A stretch of DNA of 36,465 bases. It comes from an uncultured Pelagibacteraceae bacterium (GTDB lineage: Bacteria > Pseudomonadota > Alphaproteobacteria > Pelagibacterales > Pelagibacteraceae). How positions within the stretch are numbered: position 1 is the stretch's first letter; every line of letters starts with the position of its first letter. Shown here piece after piece: positions 16,880-25,633 of this stretch. Both the position numbers and the translations under genes were made by a program. The stretch spans positions 1 to 36,465 of the forward strand of contig CACEPH010000006.1 of NCBI GenBank assembly GCA_902561465.1, in the 5' to 3' direction. The notes under the pieces are model-generated. The model worked only from the letters and a program-made list of their open reading frames with translations, had not been told where the DNA came from and did no database searches.

Positions 16880-17638
16880 ATGTTAAAAAATAGAATTATA
16901 CCTTGTTTAGATGTAAAAAATGGCAGAGTAGTTAAAGGAATTAACTTTGTAGATTTAGTTGACGCAGGAGATCCTGTAGAGCAGGCTAAAATATACGACG
17001 AACAAGGTGCCGACGAATTATGTTTTCTAGATATTACAGCCTCAAATGAGAATAGAAATATTATATTAGAAACGGTTAAGAAGACTGCAGAAAAATGCTT
17101 TATGCCGTTAACAGTTGGAGGCGGCGTTAGAACTTTGGAAGATATAAGAAATTTACTATTAGCTGGAGCCGATAAAGTATCAATAAACACAGCTGCGGTT
17201 AATAATAAAAATTTAGTTAAAGAAAGCGCTGAGAAATTTGGTTCTCAGTGTATCGTTGTTGCAGTGGATGCAAAAAAAGTTAAAGAAAACAAATGGGAAA
17301 TATTTACTCATGGAGGAAGAAAATCTACTGGGATAGATGCATTAAAATTTGTAGAAAAGATGGAAGCGATGGGCGCTGGAGAAATATTGCTTACTTCAAT
17401 GGATAGAGATGGAACCAAAAAGGGGTATGACTTAGATCTAACTAAAAAAGTATCTAATCTAGTTAATATACCTGTTATAGCTTCAGGTGGGGTTGGTAAT
17501 CTTGAACACTTACGTCAAGGTATAAAAATTGGAAGAGCAAATGCTGTATTAGCAGCATCAATTTTTCACTTTGGTGAGTTTTCAATAAAAGATGCAAAAA
17601 AATATTTAGACTCGAAAGGAATTCCTGTAAGAATCTGA
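16880..17638 (+). CDS. hisF: Imidazole glycerol phosphate synthase, cyclase subunit
   Basis: Uses HisH-derived ammonia to turn PRFAR into imidazoleglycerol phosphate and AICAR. The 252 residues show catalytic Asp11 ([14 protein letters not shown]) and Asp130 (VVAVDAKK), phosphate loops [13 protein letters not shown] and [12 protein letters not shown], and [15 protein letters not shown]. The AICAR by-product is the substrate of PurH, also encoded in this window. It is followed after 3 bp by hisE. Confidence 0.97.
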   Translation: MLKNRIIPCLDVKNGRVVKGINFVDLVDAGDPVEQAKIYDEQGADELCFLDITASNENRNIILETVKKTAEKCFMPLTVGGGVRTLEDIRNLLLAGADKVSINTAAVNNKNLVKESAEKFGSQCIVVAVDAKKVKENKWEIFTHGGRKSTGIDALKFVEKMEAMGAGEILLTSMDRDGTKKGYDLDLTKKVSNLVNIPVIASGGVGNLEHLRQGIKIGRANAVLAASIFHFGEFSIKDAKKYLDSKGIPVRI

Positions 17639-17641
17639 GAA

Positions 17642-17914
17642 ATGTTTAAAACTTTAGAAGAATTAATTACTGTTATTCGTCAACGAAAAGAATCTTCAGT
17701 TGAGGAGTCTTACACAAAAAAATTATTAAAAGATAAAAAGTTTAGTGTTAAAAAAGTAAAAGAAGAAATGGCAGAACTTATTGATGCTATCGAAAAAAAT
17801 TCAAATAAAATTCATGAATCAGCAGATGTTCTTTATCATTTCATGGTGCTTTTAGAAGCAAATGGTATTAAAATTGAAGATGTAATGGATGAGTTAAAGA
17901 AAAGGCAAAAATGA
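17642..17914 (+). CDS. hisE: Phosphoribosyl-ATP pyrophosphatase
   Basis: Hydrolyses phosphoribosyl-ATP to phosphoribosyl-AMP, the second histidine step. The 90 residues start with the family pattern FKTLEELITVIRQRKE and carry the MazG-like metal-binding helices KKVKEEMAELIDAI and HESADVLYHFMVLLEANGI, with the Glu/Asp residues expected to bind Mg2+. It is a separate gene, not fused to hisI. Its stop overlaps the ATG of the following 44-codon ORF (ATGA). Confidence 0.95.
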   Translation: MFKTLEELITVIRQRKESSVEESYTKKLLKDKKFSVKKVKEEMAELIDAIEKNSNKIHESADVLYHFMVLLEANGIKIEDVMDELKKRQK

Positions 17915-18045
17915 TAAATTGGCATAAAAGATATATAGAATATTGGAAAAAAAAATTAAACGTTTCTGATTATGGAGTTCTTTGGATATCATTTTTTAAG
18001 GGTATATTTATTGGATTATTAATTTATCATTTTTTTATTCATTAA
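17911..18045 (+). CDS. Small membrane protein ORF (44 residues)
   Basis: The ATG at 17911 overlaps the hisE stop as ATGA; TAA is at 18043-18045. The product starts with a basic, aromatic segment (INWHKRYIEYWKKKL) and continues into one hydrophobic helix (about 22-43: GVLWISFFKGIFIGLLIYHF). The pattern is that of a single-span small membrane protein with a cytoplasmic basic N-terminus. No family is recognised. It fills the gap between hisE and the HIT gene and is probably translated by coupling to hisE. Confidence 0.65.
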   Translation: MINWHKRYIEYWKKKLNVSDYGVLWISFFKGIFIGLLIYHFFIH

Positions 18046-18060
18046 TTGCAAACAAATAAA

Positions 18061-18417
18061 ATGACTTACGATAAAAATAATATTTTTGCTAAAATTCTTA
18101 GAGGTGAAATTCCTTGTAAAAAAATCTATGAGGATGAATATGTTTTGGCTTTTCACGATATAAATCCCCAAAAAAAAATTCATGCTTTAGTTATACCAAA
18201 AGGTGAATATGTAAATTTGGATGACTTCTCTTCAAAAGCAACAGAAAAAGAGATTGCTGGTTTAATAAAGGGAATCGGAATAGTGGCAAAAAAACTAGAC
18301 GTCTCTCAAGCAGGATATAGATCTTTAGTTAATGTAGGAGAAAATGGTGGACAAGAAGTACCCCATTTGCATTTCCATATATTTGGAGGTGAAAAAGTAG
18401 GCAAAATGGTTACTTAA
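18061..18417 (+). CDS. Histidine triad (HIT/HinT-like) nucleotide-binding protein
   Basis: Purine nucleoside phosphoramidase family. From the ATG at 18061 the product has 118 residues, beginning MTYDKNNIFAKILRGEIPC, the usual HinT start; an in-frame TTG at 18046 would add five residues but looks less likely. The catalytic triad HLHFHIFGG (His102, His104, His106) and FHDINPQKKIHALVIPK are conserved. It ends with a TAATG overlap onto a short fragment that runs into tRNA-Gly. Confidence 0.94.
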   Translation: MTYDKNNIFAKILRGEIPCKKIYEDEYVLAFHDINPQKKIHALVIPKGEYVNLDDFSSKATEKEIAGLIKGIGIVAKKLDVSQAGYRSLVNVGENGGQEVPHLHFHIFGGEKVGKMVT

Positions 18418-18557
18418 TGTTAAAAGAAGACAATTCAAAAATAGAAGAAATCCTTTCCAAAGCTATTGAAAACCACAAAAAAAATAATTTTAAAGATGAA
18501 TATGAGGCTCGTAGGATAAATATTACTTATCTTTTTGGTTCTCGATTAGTTAAAAAA
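18417..18557 (+). pseudogene. Possible remnant of a TPR-protein gene next to tRNA-Gly
   Basis: An open frame starts at 18417 inside the HIT stop (TAATG). Its first 30 or so codons (KIEEILSKAIENHKKNNFKDE) resemble the N-terminus of TPR proteins such as the one at 1-937, but the repeat pattern is then lost and the frame runs antisense through the tRNA gene to 18638. The part after 18557 (GRRELNPRP-like) is the common artefactual translation of an antisense tRNA. This could be a decayed gene start left by an insertion/deletion at the tRNA 3' end, or a chance ORF. Confidence 0.3.
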
Positions 18558-18632
18558 TGGAGCGGGAGAAGGGAATTGAACCCTCGACCTAAACGTTGGC
18601 AACGTTTCGCTCTACCACTGAGCTACTCCCGC
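18558..18632 (-). tRNA. tRNA-Gly (anticodon GCC)
   Basis: Read on the minus strand the gene begins GCGGGAGTAGCTC (18632 down) and ends CTCCCGC-T-CCA, with the CCA encoded (18560-18558). The 7-bp acceptor stem, D arm AGCTCAGTGGTAGAGC, anticodon arm AAACG-TTGCCAA-CGTTT with GCC at 18600-18598, and T arm with GGTTCAATTCC all fold. Total 75 nt including CCA. Confidence 0.97.
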
Positions 18633-18644
18633 TTATAATAAAAT

Positions 18645-18673
18645 ATTATAAAACAACGATTTTTTATAAGCAA
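18645..18673 (-). promoter_or_regulatory. Promoter for tRNA-Gly
   Basis: On the minus strand, TTGCTT (18673-18668), a 17-bp spacer and a perfect TATAAT (18650-18645) lie 12 bp before the tRNA 5' end. The rest of the 97-bp spacer up to 18729 holds no ORF or other structure that I can support. Confidence 0.6.
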
Positions 18674-18729
18674 GAGCTGCGAAGATCAAGTTAATTTAGA
18701 ATGAATTGCGATGTGAAAGTGACGAAATA

Positions 18730-20154
18730 TTAATCAGCTACATAAACTGATATACCTCTTTTATTAAGATCTATATCAAATTTTTTATGTAACGGTGGGA
18801 ATGCTCTTTGCTGACAATCCATTCGATCACATGTTCTACAATTTACACCAATTGGGGTTTCTGTTTTCTTATCAGTTAAATTTAAGGAGTCGGCATAAAC
18901 AAAGTCTTTTGCATATTTAACCTGGCATCCTAGGCCAATTGATAATAAAGTTTTTTCCATTCCATGTTTTCCAATTCCCTTTTCAACTGTTCGTGCAATA
19001 CATACATATTTTTCACCATTAGACATTTTTGATACAGCTGCATTTATTTTTCCAGGCATTGTAAAAGCCTTGTAAATATTCCATCTTGGGCAAGCTCCAC
19101 CGTAACGTGGTATTTCTATACCAGATAAAGAAAATCTTTTAGAAATATTTCCAGCAACATCAGCACGAAGCATATGAAATGGTATACCTTTCTTTTTTGG
19201 GTCTTGTAAACATGTAAGCCTATGCGCGACTTGTTCAAATGAAACGGCAAAAGTGTTTTGTAAAAGCTCAACATCATATCTCTGTTTTATGCACTCTTCA
19301 TAAAAAGGTCTGTAAGGCATTATTATTGCAGCACCAACATAATTAAGCAAAGCAACTTTTGATAATTTTTTTGATTCTTCGCTAGGAAAAGAAAAAGTAT
19401 TTAAATATTTATCTACAATATCAGAGGCTTCTAATTGAGCGACATGTGCACCTGCATATAATTTTTTAGTTTCAAGATTTAAATAGTCGGATACAAGAAA
19501 AATTTTCTTAATCTCATCATATTGCTTAGTAAACGGTTTGTTTTCATCTGGCACAAGATCTTTTACTTCTATTTTATGTTTATTTAGTAAATATTCACAT
19601 ATTGATGAATACCCAACTCGATTATTTGATTGAATTTTGTTAAACAAATTACTTGCAAACTCTTCTAATTCTGGAAAATAATTTTCGTTTTCTTGTATAA
19701 AATCAGCAACAACTTCACCAGGGAATGAATTTTTTCGACTATCAATAAATTTGCCTGATATATTTTCTACTTTACTAACTATATCTTGATTTTTTTTCTT
19801 ATAATTGTCTCCAAGCTTGATTAATGCTTTTGCAATTAATGGATTAGTATCAACCAATTGTTTTACATCAAAATTTGTTATATCTAAATTTTCAAATAAA
19901 TTATCTCCAAGCAAATCCATTAAATTTTGATATAGGCTTGTATCTGTTTTTTTTGATATATCCGATATGTTAACATTTAATTCATCTGCAATTTTTAATA
20001 GCAAATCTACATTTATTTTACGTTTACCACTTTCCATTAAGTTAAGATAAGTTGGTGATATAGATAGTTTTTTTGATAAATCAGCCTGGGTAATTCCAAG
20101 TTTTTTCCTTTTAGTCTTAATTTTATGGCCTATTTGCAGGTCTATTTGATTCAT
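18730..20154 (-). CDS. XRE-family regulator of the ScfR/RamB type (short-chain fatty acyl-CoA regulator)
   Basis: The 474 residues have an N-terminal Cro/C1 helix-turn-helix (about 7-62: GHKIKTKRKKLGITQADLSKKL...SPTYLNLMESGKRK), a middle region like the IrrE-type fold but without an HExxH zinc motif, and the DUF2083 C-terminal domain with CPRWNIYKAF and a cysteine set Cys439-x2-Cys442-x4-Cys447 (CRTCDRMDCQQRAFPP). Relatives are RamB of Corynebacterium and PccR/ScfR of alphaproteobacteria, which control acetate and propionate genes, including isocitrate lyase. It is divergent from aceA, with repeated ATTTACAAAT sites between them, so it is likely to regulate aceA and itself. The acyl-CoA effector is inferred from the family. 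Confidence 0.87.
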   Translation of the reverse strand: MNQIDLQIGHKIKTKRKKLGITQADLSKKLSISPTYLNLMESGKRKINVDLLLKIADELNVNISDISKKTDTSLYQNLMDLLGDNLFENLDITNFDVKQLVDTNPLIAKALIKLGDNYKKKNQDIVSKVENISGKFIDSRKNSFPGEVVADFIQENENYFPELEEFASNLFNKIQSNNRVGYSSICEYLLNKHKIEVKDLVPDENKPFTKQYDEIKKIFLVSDYLNLETKKLYAGAHVAQLEASDIVDKYLNTFSFPSEESKKLSKVALLNYVGAAIIMPYRPFYEECIKQRYDVELLQNTFAVSFEQVAHRLTCLQDPKKKGIPFHMLRADVAGNISKRFSLSGIEIPRYGGACPRWNIYKAFTMPGKINAAVSKMSNGEKYVCIARTVEKGIGKHGMEKTLLSIGLGCQVKYAKDFVYADSLNLTDKKTETPIGVNCRTCDRMDCQQRAFPPLHKKFDIDLNKRGISVYVAD

Positions 20155-20245
20155 ATTTACAAAATTTACATTTATTGAATTATTTATTTACAAATATTTA
20201 CAAGTAAAATCAACATAAATATTGCATATTTAATAATTTGTAAAT
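20155..20245. promoter_or_regulatory. Array of ATTTACAAAT operator-like sites
   Basis: Copies at 20155-20162, 20164-20170 (shorter), 20186-20195 and 20196-20204 (a 10-bp direct tandem), plus one inverted copy ATTTGTAAAT at 20236-20245. The tandem phase of 10 bp is one helical turn, and the inverted copy lies inside the spacer of the promoter at 20222-20250. RamB/PccR-type regulators bind sites built on TTTGCAAA/TTTGTAAA, so the array is most simply read as binding sites of the adjacent regulator. Confidence 0.6.
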
Positions 20246-20250
20246 ATAGT
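20222..20250 (+). promoter_or_regulatory. Promoter for the 42-codon ORF and aceA
   Basis: TTGCAT (20222-20227), exactly 17 bp, TATAGT (20245-20250). The -10 box ends 7 bp before the ATG at 20258, so the transcript should begin at or next to that start codon. The operator-like site at 20236-20245 fills the spacer up to the -10 box, which suits repression. Confidence 0.55.
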
Positions 20251-20257
20251 AAATATT

Positions 20258-20386
20258 ATGAATAGTTTAGTAGATCCTAAAGACCCAAAAAACAATCAAT
20301 TCTCAGAAAAAGGATTGTACGTAAATGATGACGACCAAGACTGGGGCAGCGGTGGAATGAACGACGTTCAGGAAGATTCAGAATAA
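20258..20386 (+). CDS. Small acidic ORF (42 residues) upstream of aceA
   Basis: ATG at 20258, TAA at 20384-20386. The product is strongly acidic (11 Asp/Glu against 3 Lys) and hydrophilic, with [21 protein letters not shown] at its end (Trp29, Gly30, Gly32, Gly33 near the centre of the acidic part). No family is recognised. It sits 28 bp before aceA and right behind a good promoter, so it is probably the first cistron of the aceA transcript; it could also act as a leader peptide. Confidence 0.55.
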   Translation: MNSLVDPKDPKNNQFSEKGLYVNDDDQDWGSGGMNDVQEDSE

Positions 20387-20414
20387 AATCAAAAAGTTTA
20401 TTCAAAAAAAATCT

Positions 20415-21701
20415 ATGAGTTCGAAAATTAAATCTGGAAATGTGTCTTTTGATCTCAAAAGATTTTCAGGAATAAAAAGAGATTATACAAAAGAAGATGT
20501 AGCAAAACTTAAAGGAACGTTTAATATTGAATATACTCTCTGCAAATCGCAATCAGAAAAGCTTTGGAGTTTATTAAATACAGAAAATTATGTTAACACG
20601 TTAGGATCTCTTTCTGGAAATCAAGCGGTGCAACATGCCAAAGCTGGCTTAAAAGCAATTTATTTGAGTGGGTGGCAAGTAGCAGCTGATGCTAATAGCG
20701 CAGGAGAAATGTATCCCGATCAAAGCTTATATCCTTATGATAGTGCTCCAAAGTTGGTTGAAGCAATGAACAATGCTTTAGTGAGAGCCGATCAAATTCA
20801 ACATATGGAAGTTATTGAAGGAAAAATTAATCAAAATGATAAAGTAGATTATAAAATGCCTATCGTTGCTGATGGTGAAGCTGGATTTGGTGGACCTTTA
20901 AATGTATTTGAATTAACAAAAAAATTTATAAAAGCAGGTGCGGCCGGTGTACATTTTGAAGACCAACTAGCTTCAGAAAAAAAATGCGGTCATATGGGAG
21001 GAAAAGTTTTGGTTCCTACACAAACTATGATTAAAAATTTAAAATCTGCTAGACTTGCTGCTGATGTTATGGGAGTTCCTTTAATTATTTTAGCAAGAAC
21101 TGATGCAAACGCAGCTAAATTAATCACTAATGATTTTGATGAAAATGATAAACCATTTTTAACTGGAAAAAGATCTCCAGAAGGATTTTATTATGTTAAA
21201 GAAGGTTTAAATCAAGCTATTTCTAGAGGTTTAGCTTATGCTCCTTATAGTGATTTAATTTGGTGTGAAACAGCAAAACCCAATTTAGAAGAGGCAAGAA
21301 ATTTTGCTACAGCAATTCATGCAAAATTTCCTGGCAAATTATTAGCTTATAATTGTTCACCATCATTTAATTGGAAGAAAAATTTGTCAGATAAAGAAAT
21401 TGAAATTTTTCAAAAAGAAATTGGTAATATGGGATATAAATTCCAATTTATAACTTTAGCAGGCTTTCATGCTCAAAATTATGCTATTTTTGATTTAGCT
21501 AAGAAATATAAGCAGTATGGAATGGCAGCCTATTCAAGATTACAACAAAAAGAATTTGATAGTGAAAAAGAAGGTTATACTGCTACAAAACATCAAAGAG
21601 AAGTTGGTACTTCATATTTTGATGCAGTATCGAACACAATTTCTTCTGGAGAAAGTTCGACTACTGCAATGAAAGATTCTACAGAAACAGATCAATTTTA
21701 A
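20415..21701 (+). CDS. aceA: Isocitrate lyase
   Basis: Cleaves isocitrate to succinate and glyoxylate, the entry to the glyoxylate bypass. The 428 residues (E. coli 434) contain the signature KKCGHMGGK (189-197) with catalytic Cys191, [10 protein letters not shown] (151-160), the Mg-binding VHFEDQLAS (179-187) and [10 protein letters not shown]. The C-terminal [17 protein letters not shown] is typical. The regulator upstream and the nearby acs point to growth on two-carbon compounds. The stop abuts that of the convergent flavin hydroxylase with no spacer. Confidence 0.97.
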   Translation: MSSKIKSGNVSFDLKRFSGIKRDYTKEDVAKLKGTFNIEYTLCKSQSEKLWSLLNTENYVNTLGSLSGNQAVQHAKAGLKAIYLSGWQVAADANSAGEMYPDQSLYPYDSAPKLVEAMNNALVRADQIQHMEVIEGKINQNDKVDYKMPIVADGEAGFGGPLNVFELTKKFIKAGAAGVHFEDQLASEKKCGHMGGKVLVPTQTMIKNLKSARLAADVMGVPLIILARTDANAAKLITNDFDENDKPFLTGKRSPEGFYYVKEGLNQAISRGLAYAPYSDLIWCETAKPNLEEARNFATAIHAKFPGKLLAYNCSPSFNWKKNLSDKEIEIFQKEIGNMGYKFQFITLAGFHAQNYAIFDLAKKYKQYGMAAYSRLQQKEFDSEKEGYTATKHQREVGTSYFDAVSNTISSGESSTTAMKDSTETDQF

Positions 21702-22853
21702 CTAAAATCTAAGTCCTTTATCTGCAATACTAAAAAAAATATTTTTTGCAAAATTATTTTTATTTAAAATTTTTAAAATATCATTTCTAAATTTTTCATT
21801 TGAAAAGGAAGTTTTTAGAACATCTGTTCCTACTGAAAAAATAAAATTTCTTGATTTTGTTTCACTAGAAAATTCATCAAGAATATCTGAGCTACCTATA
21901 TCTAAACCTAAATTAATTTTTTGATTTAATATTCGATTCAAACTATATAAATCTCTGAGGGTCATGTTAAAGCCCTGGCCAACAAAAGGGTGTATTACAT
22001 GTAAAGCATCTCCAAATAAGAGAATTCTATCCAAATAATATTTATTTCGAATTAGGAAATTTAAATCTTTATTTTCTATTTTAGTTGAAAAATTTATATT
22101 TTTTAAAAAATTTTCAGCATAAAACTTTATTTTCTCTTTTAATAAAAAATTATTTTTATTTTTAATACTGTTTTTTACTGACCAGACTATTGAAGTTTTA
22201 GTATTTGATATGGGAAGTAGTGCGAATATTTCATTTTTTAGAAAAATTTGTCTTACAGTATTATTCTTTAAATGTTTATGCTTTAAAATTGTAGTAATTG
22301 CAGATTCTTTATAAGAACTTTTTATAGTTTTATAATTAAAATAATCTTTAATTAAATTAGAATTCTGTCCAGTGCAAATAATAACTAGATGATATTTAAA
22401 ATTATAATTATTATTAAATTCTACTCTCTTTAATAGTCCTGAATTAGAAATTGATAAAACTTTTTTATTATTTTTTATAGAAATACTTTTAATTTTTTTA
22501 ATTTTTTTAATCATAAGTTTCATTATTTTTGAATTTTCTAGCATATATAAAATTTTTCTTTCTTTATCTTCATTATCTAGCTCAAATACTTCTGAAAATT
22601 TTTCTTTATTTCTTCCAGCATATAATTTCATTCTAGAGCAGCTCCATATTTCTTTTTTTAAGTTTTTAGAAATATTAAGCTTGTTAAGAAAATCTAAATT
22701 ATCCTGCGAAACAGCAATTGTTCTATTAGATTTTAGATTTTTACCAATATTGTCTGTTATTATATCAATGTCGCAGCCCAGTCTCGAAAGACTAATAGCT
22801 GTTACTAGTCCGGTTAAGCTTCCTCCAATAATGCAAATTTTTTGCTTTTTCAT
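21702..22853 (-). CDS. FAD-dependent hydroxylase of the UbiH/UbiF/COQ6 type
   Basis: The 383-residue protein starts with the Rossmann FAD motif ICIIGGSLTGLVTAISLSR (6-24) and has the second FAD signature ILLFGDALHVIHPFVGQG (about 276-293) with NMTLRDL. These are features of flavoprotein aromatic hydroxylases that act on ubiquinone precursors. Alphaproteobacteria use several such paralogues (UbiL, UbiM, UbiF), and the position hydroxylated cannot be told from sequence by eye. Very Lys/Asn-rich middle region. It is divergent from ftsK across 73 bp. Confidence 0.82.
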   Translation of the reverse strand: MKKQKICIIGGSLTGLVTAISLSRLGCDIDIITDNIGKNLKSNRTIAVSQDNLDFLNKLNISKNLKKEIWSCSRMKLYAGRNKEKFSEVFELDNEDKERKILYMLENSKIMKLMIKKIKKIKSISIKNNKKVLSISNSGLLKRVEFNNNYNFKYHLVIICTGQNSNLIKDYFNYKTIKSSYKESAITTILKHKHLKNNTVRQIFLKNEIFALLPISNTKTSIVWSVKNSIKNKNNFLLKEKIKFYAENFLKNINFSTKIENKDLNFLIRNKYYLDRILLFGDALHVIHPFVGQGFNMTLRDLYSLNRILNQKINLGLDIGSSDILDEFSSETKSRNFIFSVGTDVLKTSFSNEKFRNDILKILNKNNFAKNIFFSIADKGLRF

Positions 22854-22926
22854 GATTATATTTTTTAATAATTAATTTTAACAATTATTAATAAATGATA
22901 CAAAGTTAATTAACTGATTTAAAAAA

Positions 22927-25050
22927 ATGAAATCTCAAATTCTAATAAAAATCAATCATTTTCTAAAAAAAAGGTTGATAGAATTCTTGGGACTTTTGTT
23001 AATGTTCTTCAGTATTTTTCTTTTAGCATCAATTGTCACCTATTCTCCAAGTGACCCAAATTTTATTTATTCACCTGAAAATACTGAAATTAAAAATATT
23101 GGAGGGTTTTACGGAAGTGTTATATCTGATTTCCTGCTTCAGTCTATAGGATTAATTTCTATATTAATAGTCATAAATTTTTTTTACTGGGGTTTAAAAA
23201 TTGTTACTATAAAAAAAATAAACAATTTCATTACAAAAATTTTTTTTACTTTAGTTTATATAATTTTTGGAACTATTGTTTTAAACAGTTTTTATAATGA
23301 TTCATTTTGGTTGATTGATAATGGAAATGGTGGATTTGTTGGAAGAATAATTAGAGAAAATATTTATTATTTTAGCCCACTTATCGAAAATCAATATGTA
23401 ATTTATGGTTTTATTATACTGACACTTGCATTTTTTATCTTAAGCTTAAACATCAAAATGAATGAAATAACAAAAATAATTTTTTCCCCATATCTGGCAG
23501 TAAAAAAAATTGTTAATCTTTTATATAAAAATAAGAAAAGTACTGAAGTCGAAGTTAACGTTTCAACTGATTATACAGAATCAAAAGATTCTCAAAATAA
23601 TTTTGTAAAAGAGAAACAACCCATTTTGCCTTTTTCAACAAGTAAAGAAATCAAATATAAAAAAAATGAAAATAATTTTAAATTACCTGTGTTAAGTTTT
23701 TTAGAAAAAAATTCTGATTTAAAAAATAAAAAAAATGTTAATGATACAGAATTAATTAAAAATTCTGAGTTTTTAGAAAAAATTTTACTTGATTTTGGAG
23801 TAGAGGGTAAAATAAAAAATATAAGCTGTGGACCTGTAGTTACCTTAAATGAATTCGAGCCTGCATCAGGGATAAAAGTTTCAAAAATAGTTAACTTAGC
23901 TGATGATATAGCAAGACATACTAGTTCAATATCTACGAGAGTAGCTACTATACCTGGTAAAAATACAATAGGTATAGAAATACCAAATGCAAAAAGAGAA
24001 AAAGTTTTTTTAAATGAAATTATCTCAGATGAAAAATTTTATAAAAAAGAAATAAAATTACCTATAGCCTTGGGAAAAGATATTTCTGGAGTTCCTATAG
24101 TTGGTGATCTTTTTGCAATGCCTCATCTCTTAATAGCGGGGACAACAGGTTCAGGAAAATCTGTATGTATTAATACTATAATATTGTCTTTACTTTATAA
24201 ATACACTCCAGAAAAATGTAATTTAATTTTAATTGACCCTAAAATGTTAGAATTGTCAGCTTACGAAGGAATTCCACATTTACTTTGTCCGGTAATTACC
24301 GAGGCAAAAAAGGCTACAGCAGCACTTGGATGGGCGGTAAAAGAAATGGAAAATAGATATAAATTAATGACAAGTGTTGGTGTAAAAAATATAGACGGCT
24401 ACAATTCAAAACATAAAAAACATATGCCCTACATAGTAGTTATAGTTGATGAAATGTCAGATCTAATGTTGATAGCAGGAAAGGAAATAGAAAATTATAT
24501 TCAAAGATTATCTCAAATGGCACGAGCAGCTGGAATTCACATAATAATGGCAACGCAGAGACCAAGTGTAGATGTTATTACTGGAACAATTAAAGCAAAT
24601 TTTCCTACTCGAATTTCATTTCAAGTAAGTTCAAAAATTGATAGCAGGACAATTTTAGGTGAACAAGGTGCAGAACAACTACTTGGTAAAGGCGATATGT
24701 TATTTATGTCATCTGCAAACAGAATAGTGAGAATTCATGGACCTTTTGTTTCGGAGTCCGAAATAGAAAAAGTTAATAGCTTTTTGAGATCTCAAGGTGA
24801 ACCAAATTATATTGATGAAATTACACTAATTAAAGATAACGAGACAAGTAGCAGCGAAAGTAATGATGAAAAAGATGAATTATATTTTAAGGCAATAGAT
24901 ATAATTAAAGCTGAGGGAAGGGCGTCTACAAGCTTTTTACAGAGAAAGTTACAAATTGGATATAACCGAGCTGCTAGAATTATGGAAACAATGGAGAAAG
25001 AAGGAATTGTAGGACAGGCTAACCACGTAGGTAAAAGGGAAATTTTATAG
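22927..25050 (+). CDS. ftsK: DNA translocase FtsK
   Basis: Septal DNA pump that clears and aligns chromosome termini at division. The 707 residues are a compact version: four membrane helices (about 19-40, 75-95, 105-125, 155-175), a short charged linker, then the motor with Walker A GTTGSGKS (405-412), Walker B IVVIVDEMSD (503-512), MATQRPSVDVITGTIKANFPTR, and the winged-helix gamma domain (about 645-705: GRASTSFLQRKLQIGYNRAARIMETME) that reads KOPS sites. The long Pro/Gln linker of E. coli FtsK (1329 residues) is absent. lolA follows after 7 bp, a common pairing. Confidence 0.96.
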   Translation: MKSQILIKINHFLKKRLIEFLGLLLMFFSIFLLASIVTYSPSDPNFIYSPENTEIKNIGGFYGSVISDFLLQSIGLISILIVINFFYWGLKIVTIKKINNFITKIFFTLVYIIFGTIVLNSFYNDSFWLIDNGNGGFVGRIIRENIYYFSPLIENQYVIYGFIILTLAFFILSLNIKMNEITKIIFSPYLAVKKIVNLLYKNKKSTEVEVNVSTDYTESKDSQNNFVKEKQPILPFSTSKEIKYKKNENNFKLPVLSFLEKNSDLKNKKNVNDTELIKNSEFLEKILLDFGVEGKIKNISCGPVVTLNEFEPASGIKVSKIVNLADDIARHTSSISTRVATIPGKNTIGIEIPNAKREKVFLNEIISDEKFYKKEIKLPIALGKDISGVPIVGDLFAMPHLLIAGTTGSGKSVCINTIILSLLYKYTPEKCNLILIDPKMLELSAYEGIPHLLCPVITEAKKATAALGWAVKEMENRYKLMTSVGVKNIDGYNSKHKKHMPYIVVIVDEMSDLMLIAGKEIENYIQRLSQMARAAGIHIIMATQRPSVDVITGTIKANFPTRISFQVSSKIDSRTILGEQGAEQLLGKGDMLFMSSANRIVRIHGPFVSESEIEKVNSFLRSQGEPNYIDEITLIKDNETSSSESNDEKDELYFKAIDIIKAEGRASTSFLQRKLQIGYNRAARIMETMEKEGIVGQANHVGKREIL

Positions 25051-25057
25051 GTTTGCT

Positions 25058-25633
25058 TTGCTAAAAAAAATTAACTTAACTTTTTTAATTATATTTTTAT
25101 ACCTATGTTCAACTGGCATCTCTCAGTCGAGTTTTCAAACAAAACTTTTAGATAAATATAAAACAATAGATACCTTGTATTTTGATTTTACCCAAAAAAT
25201 TGGTGAAAAAATAGAATTTGGAAGTTGTTATATTAAATATTCTTTTCTTATGAGATGTGAATATCCTAACAAAAAAAAAATTATAATTGCAGATGGAAAA
25301 AGATTTGCAATTGTTCAAAAGAGATATAAAAAAGTTTATTATTATTCCTTAAAAAAAACACCTTTGTTCTATATACTTGACAAAGAAAATATTTTAAACT
25401 TGATGAGAGATTATGAACCTTCTGAATTCGATCTTAATATAATAGGTTATGAAATAATTGAAAATAATTCAAATAAACTTCAAATTTTTTTTGATAAAAA
25501 ATCTTTAGACATTTTAGGTTGGAAAACAATAGATGCATATTCCAATGAAGTGAATTTTCTAATCAGAAATGTAAAAAAAAATATTTCAGTTAAAAAAGTA
25601 ATATTCAAAATTCCAAGGGAGGAAGATCTTTAA
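25058..25633 (+). CDS. lolA: LolA-like outer-membrane lipoprotein carrier
   Basis: Periplasmic chaperone that carries lipoproteins from LolCDE to the outer membrane. The 191 residues start from a TTG codon directly followed by a signal peptide (LKKINLTFLIIFLYLCSTGIS); no in-frame ATG precedes the mature domain. The mature part has the LolA pattern FDFTQKIGEKIEFGSCYIKY, RCEYPNKKKIIIADGKR and DILGWKTIDAYSNEVNFLI. Sequence divergence is high, but the position right after ftsK matches the usual ftsK-lolA pair. The stop shares TTAA (25630-25633) with the convergent sulfotransferase. Confidence 0.83.
   Translation: MLKKINLTFLIIFLYLCSTGISQSSFQTKLLDKYKTIDTLYFDFTQKIGEKIEFGSCYIKYSFLMRCEYPNKKKIIIADGKRFAIVQKRYKKVYYYSLKKTPLFYILDKENILNLMRDYEPSEFDLNIIGYEIIENNSNKLQIFFDKKSLDILGWKTIDAYSNEVNFLIRNVKKNISVKKVIFKIPREEDL

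Noticed and set aside
18558-18638. Reading the 18417-18638 frame as a complete 73-residue protein
   Set aside because: The last third is antisense to a complete, foldable tRNA-Gly gene and is the well-known artefact sequence of such regions.
20387-20414. Glycine riboswitch before aceA
   Set aside because: SAR11 genomes use glycine riboswitches for carbon genes, but the spacer before aceA is only 28 bp and no such fold is visible upstream of the 42-codon ORF either.
22877-22904. Promoter TTAACA-N15-TACAAA before ftsK
   Set aside because: The spacer is too short and both boxes are weak; in this composition it is not distinguishable from background.
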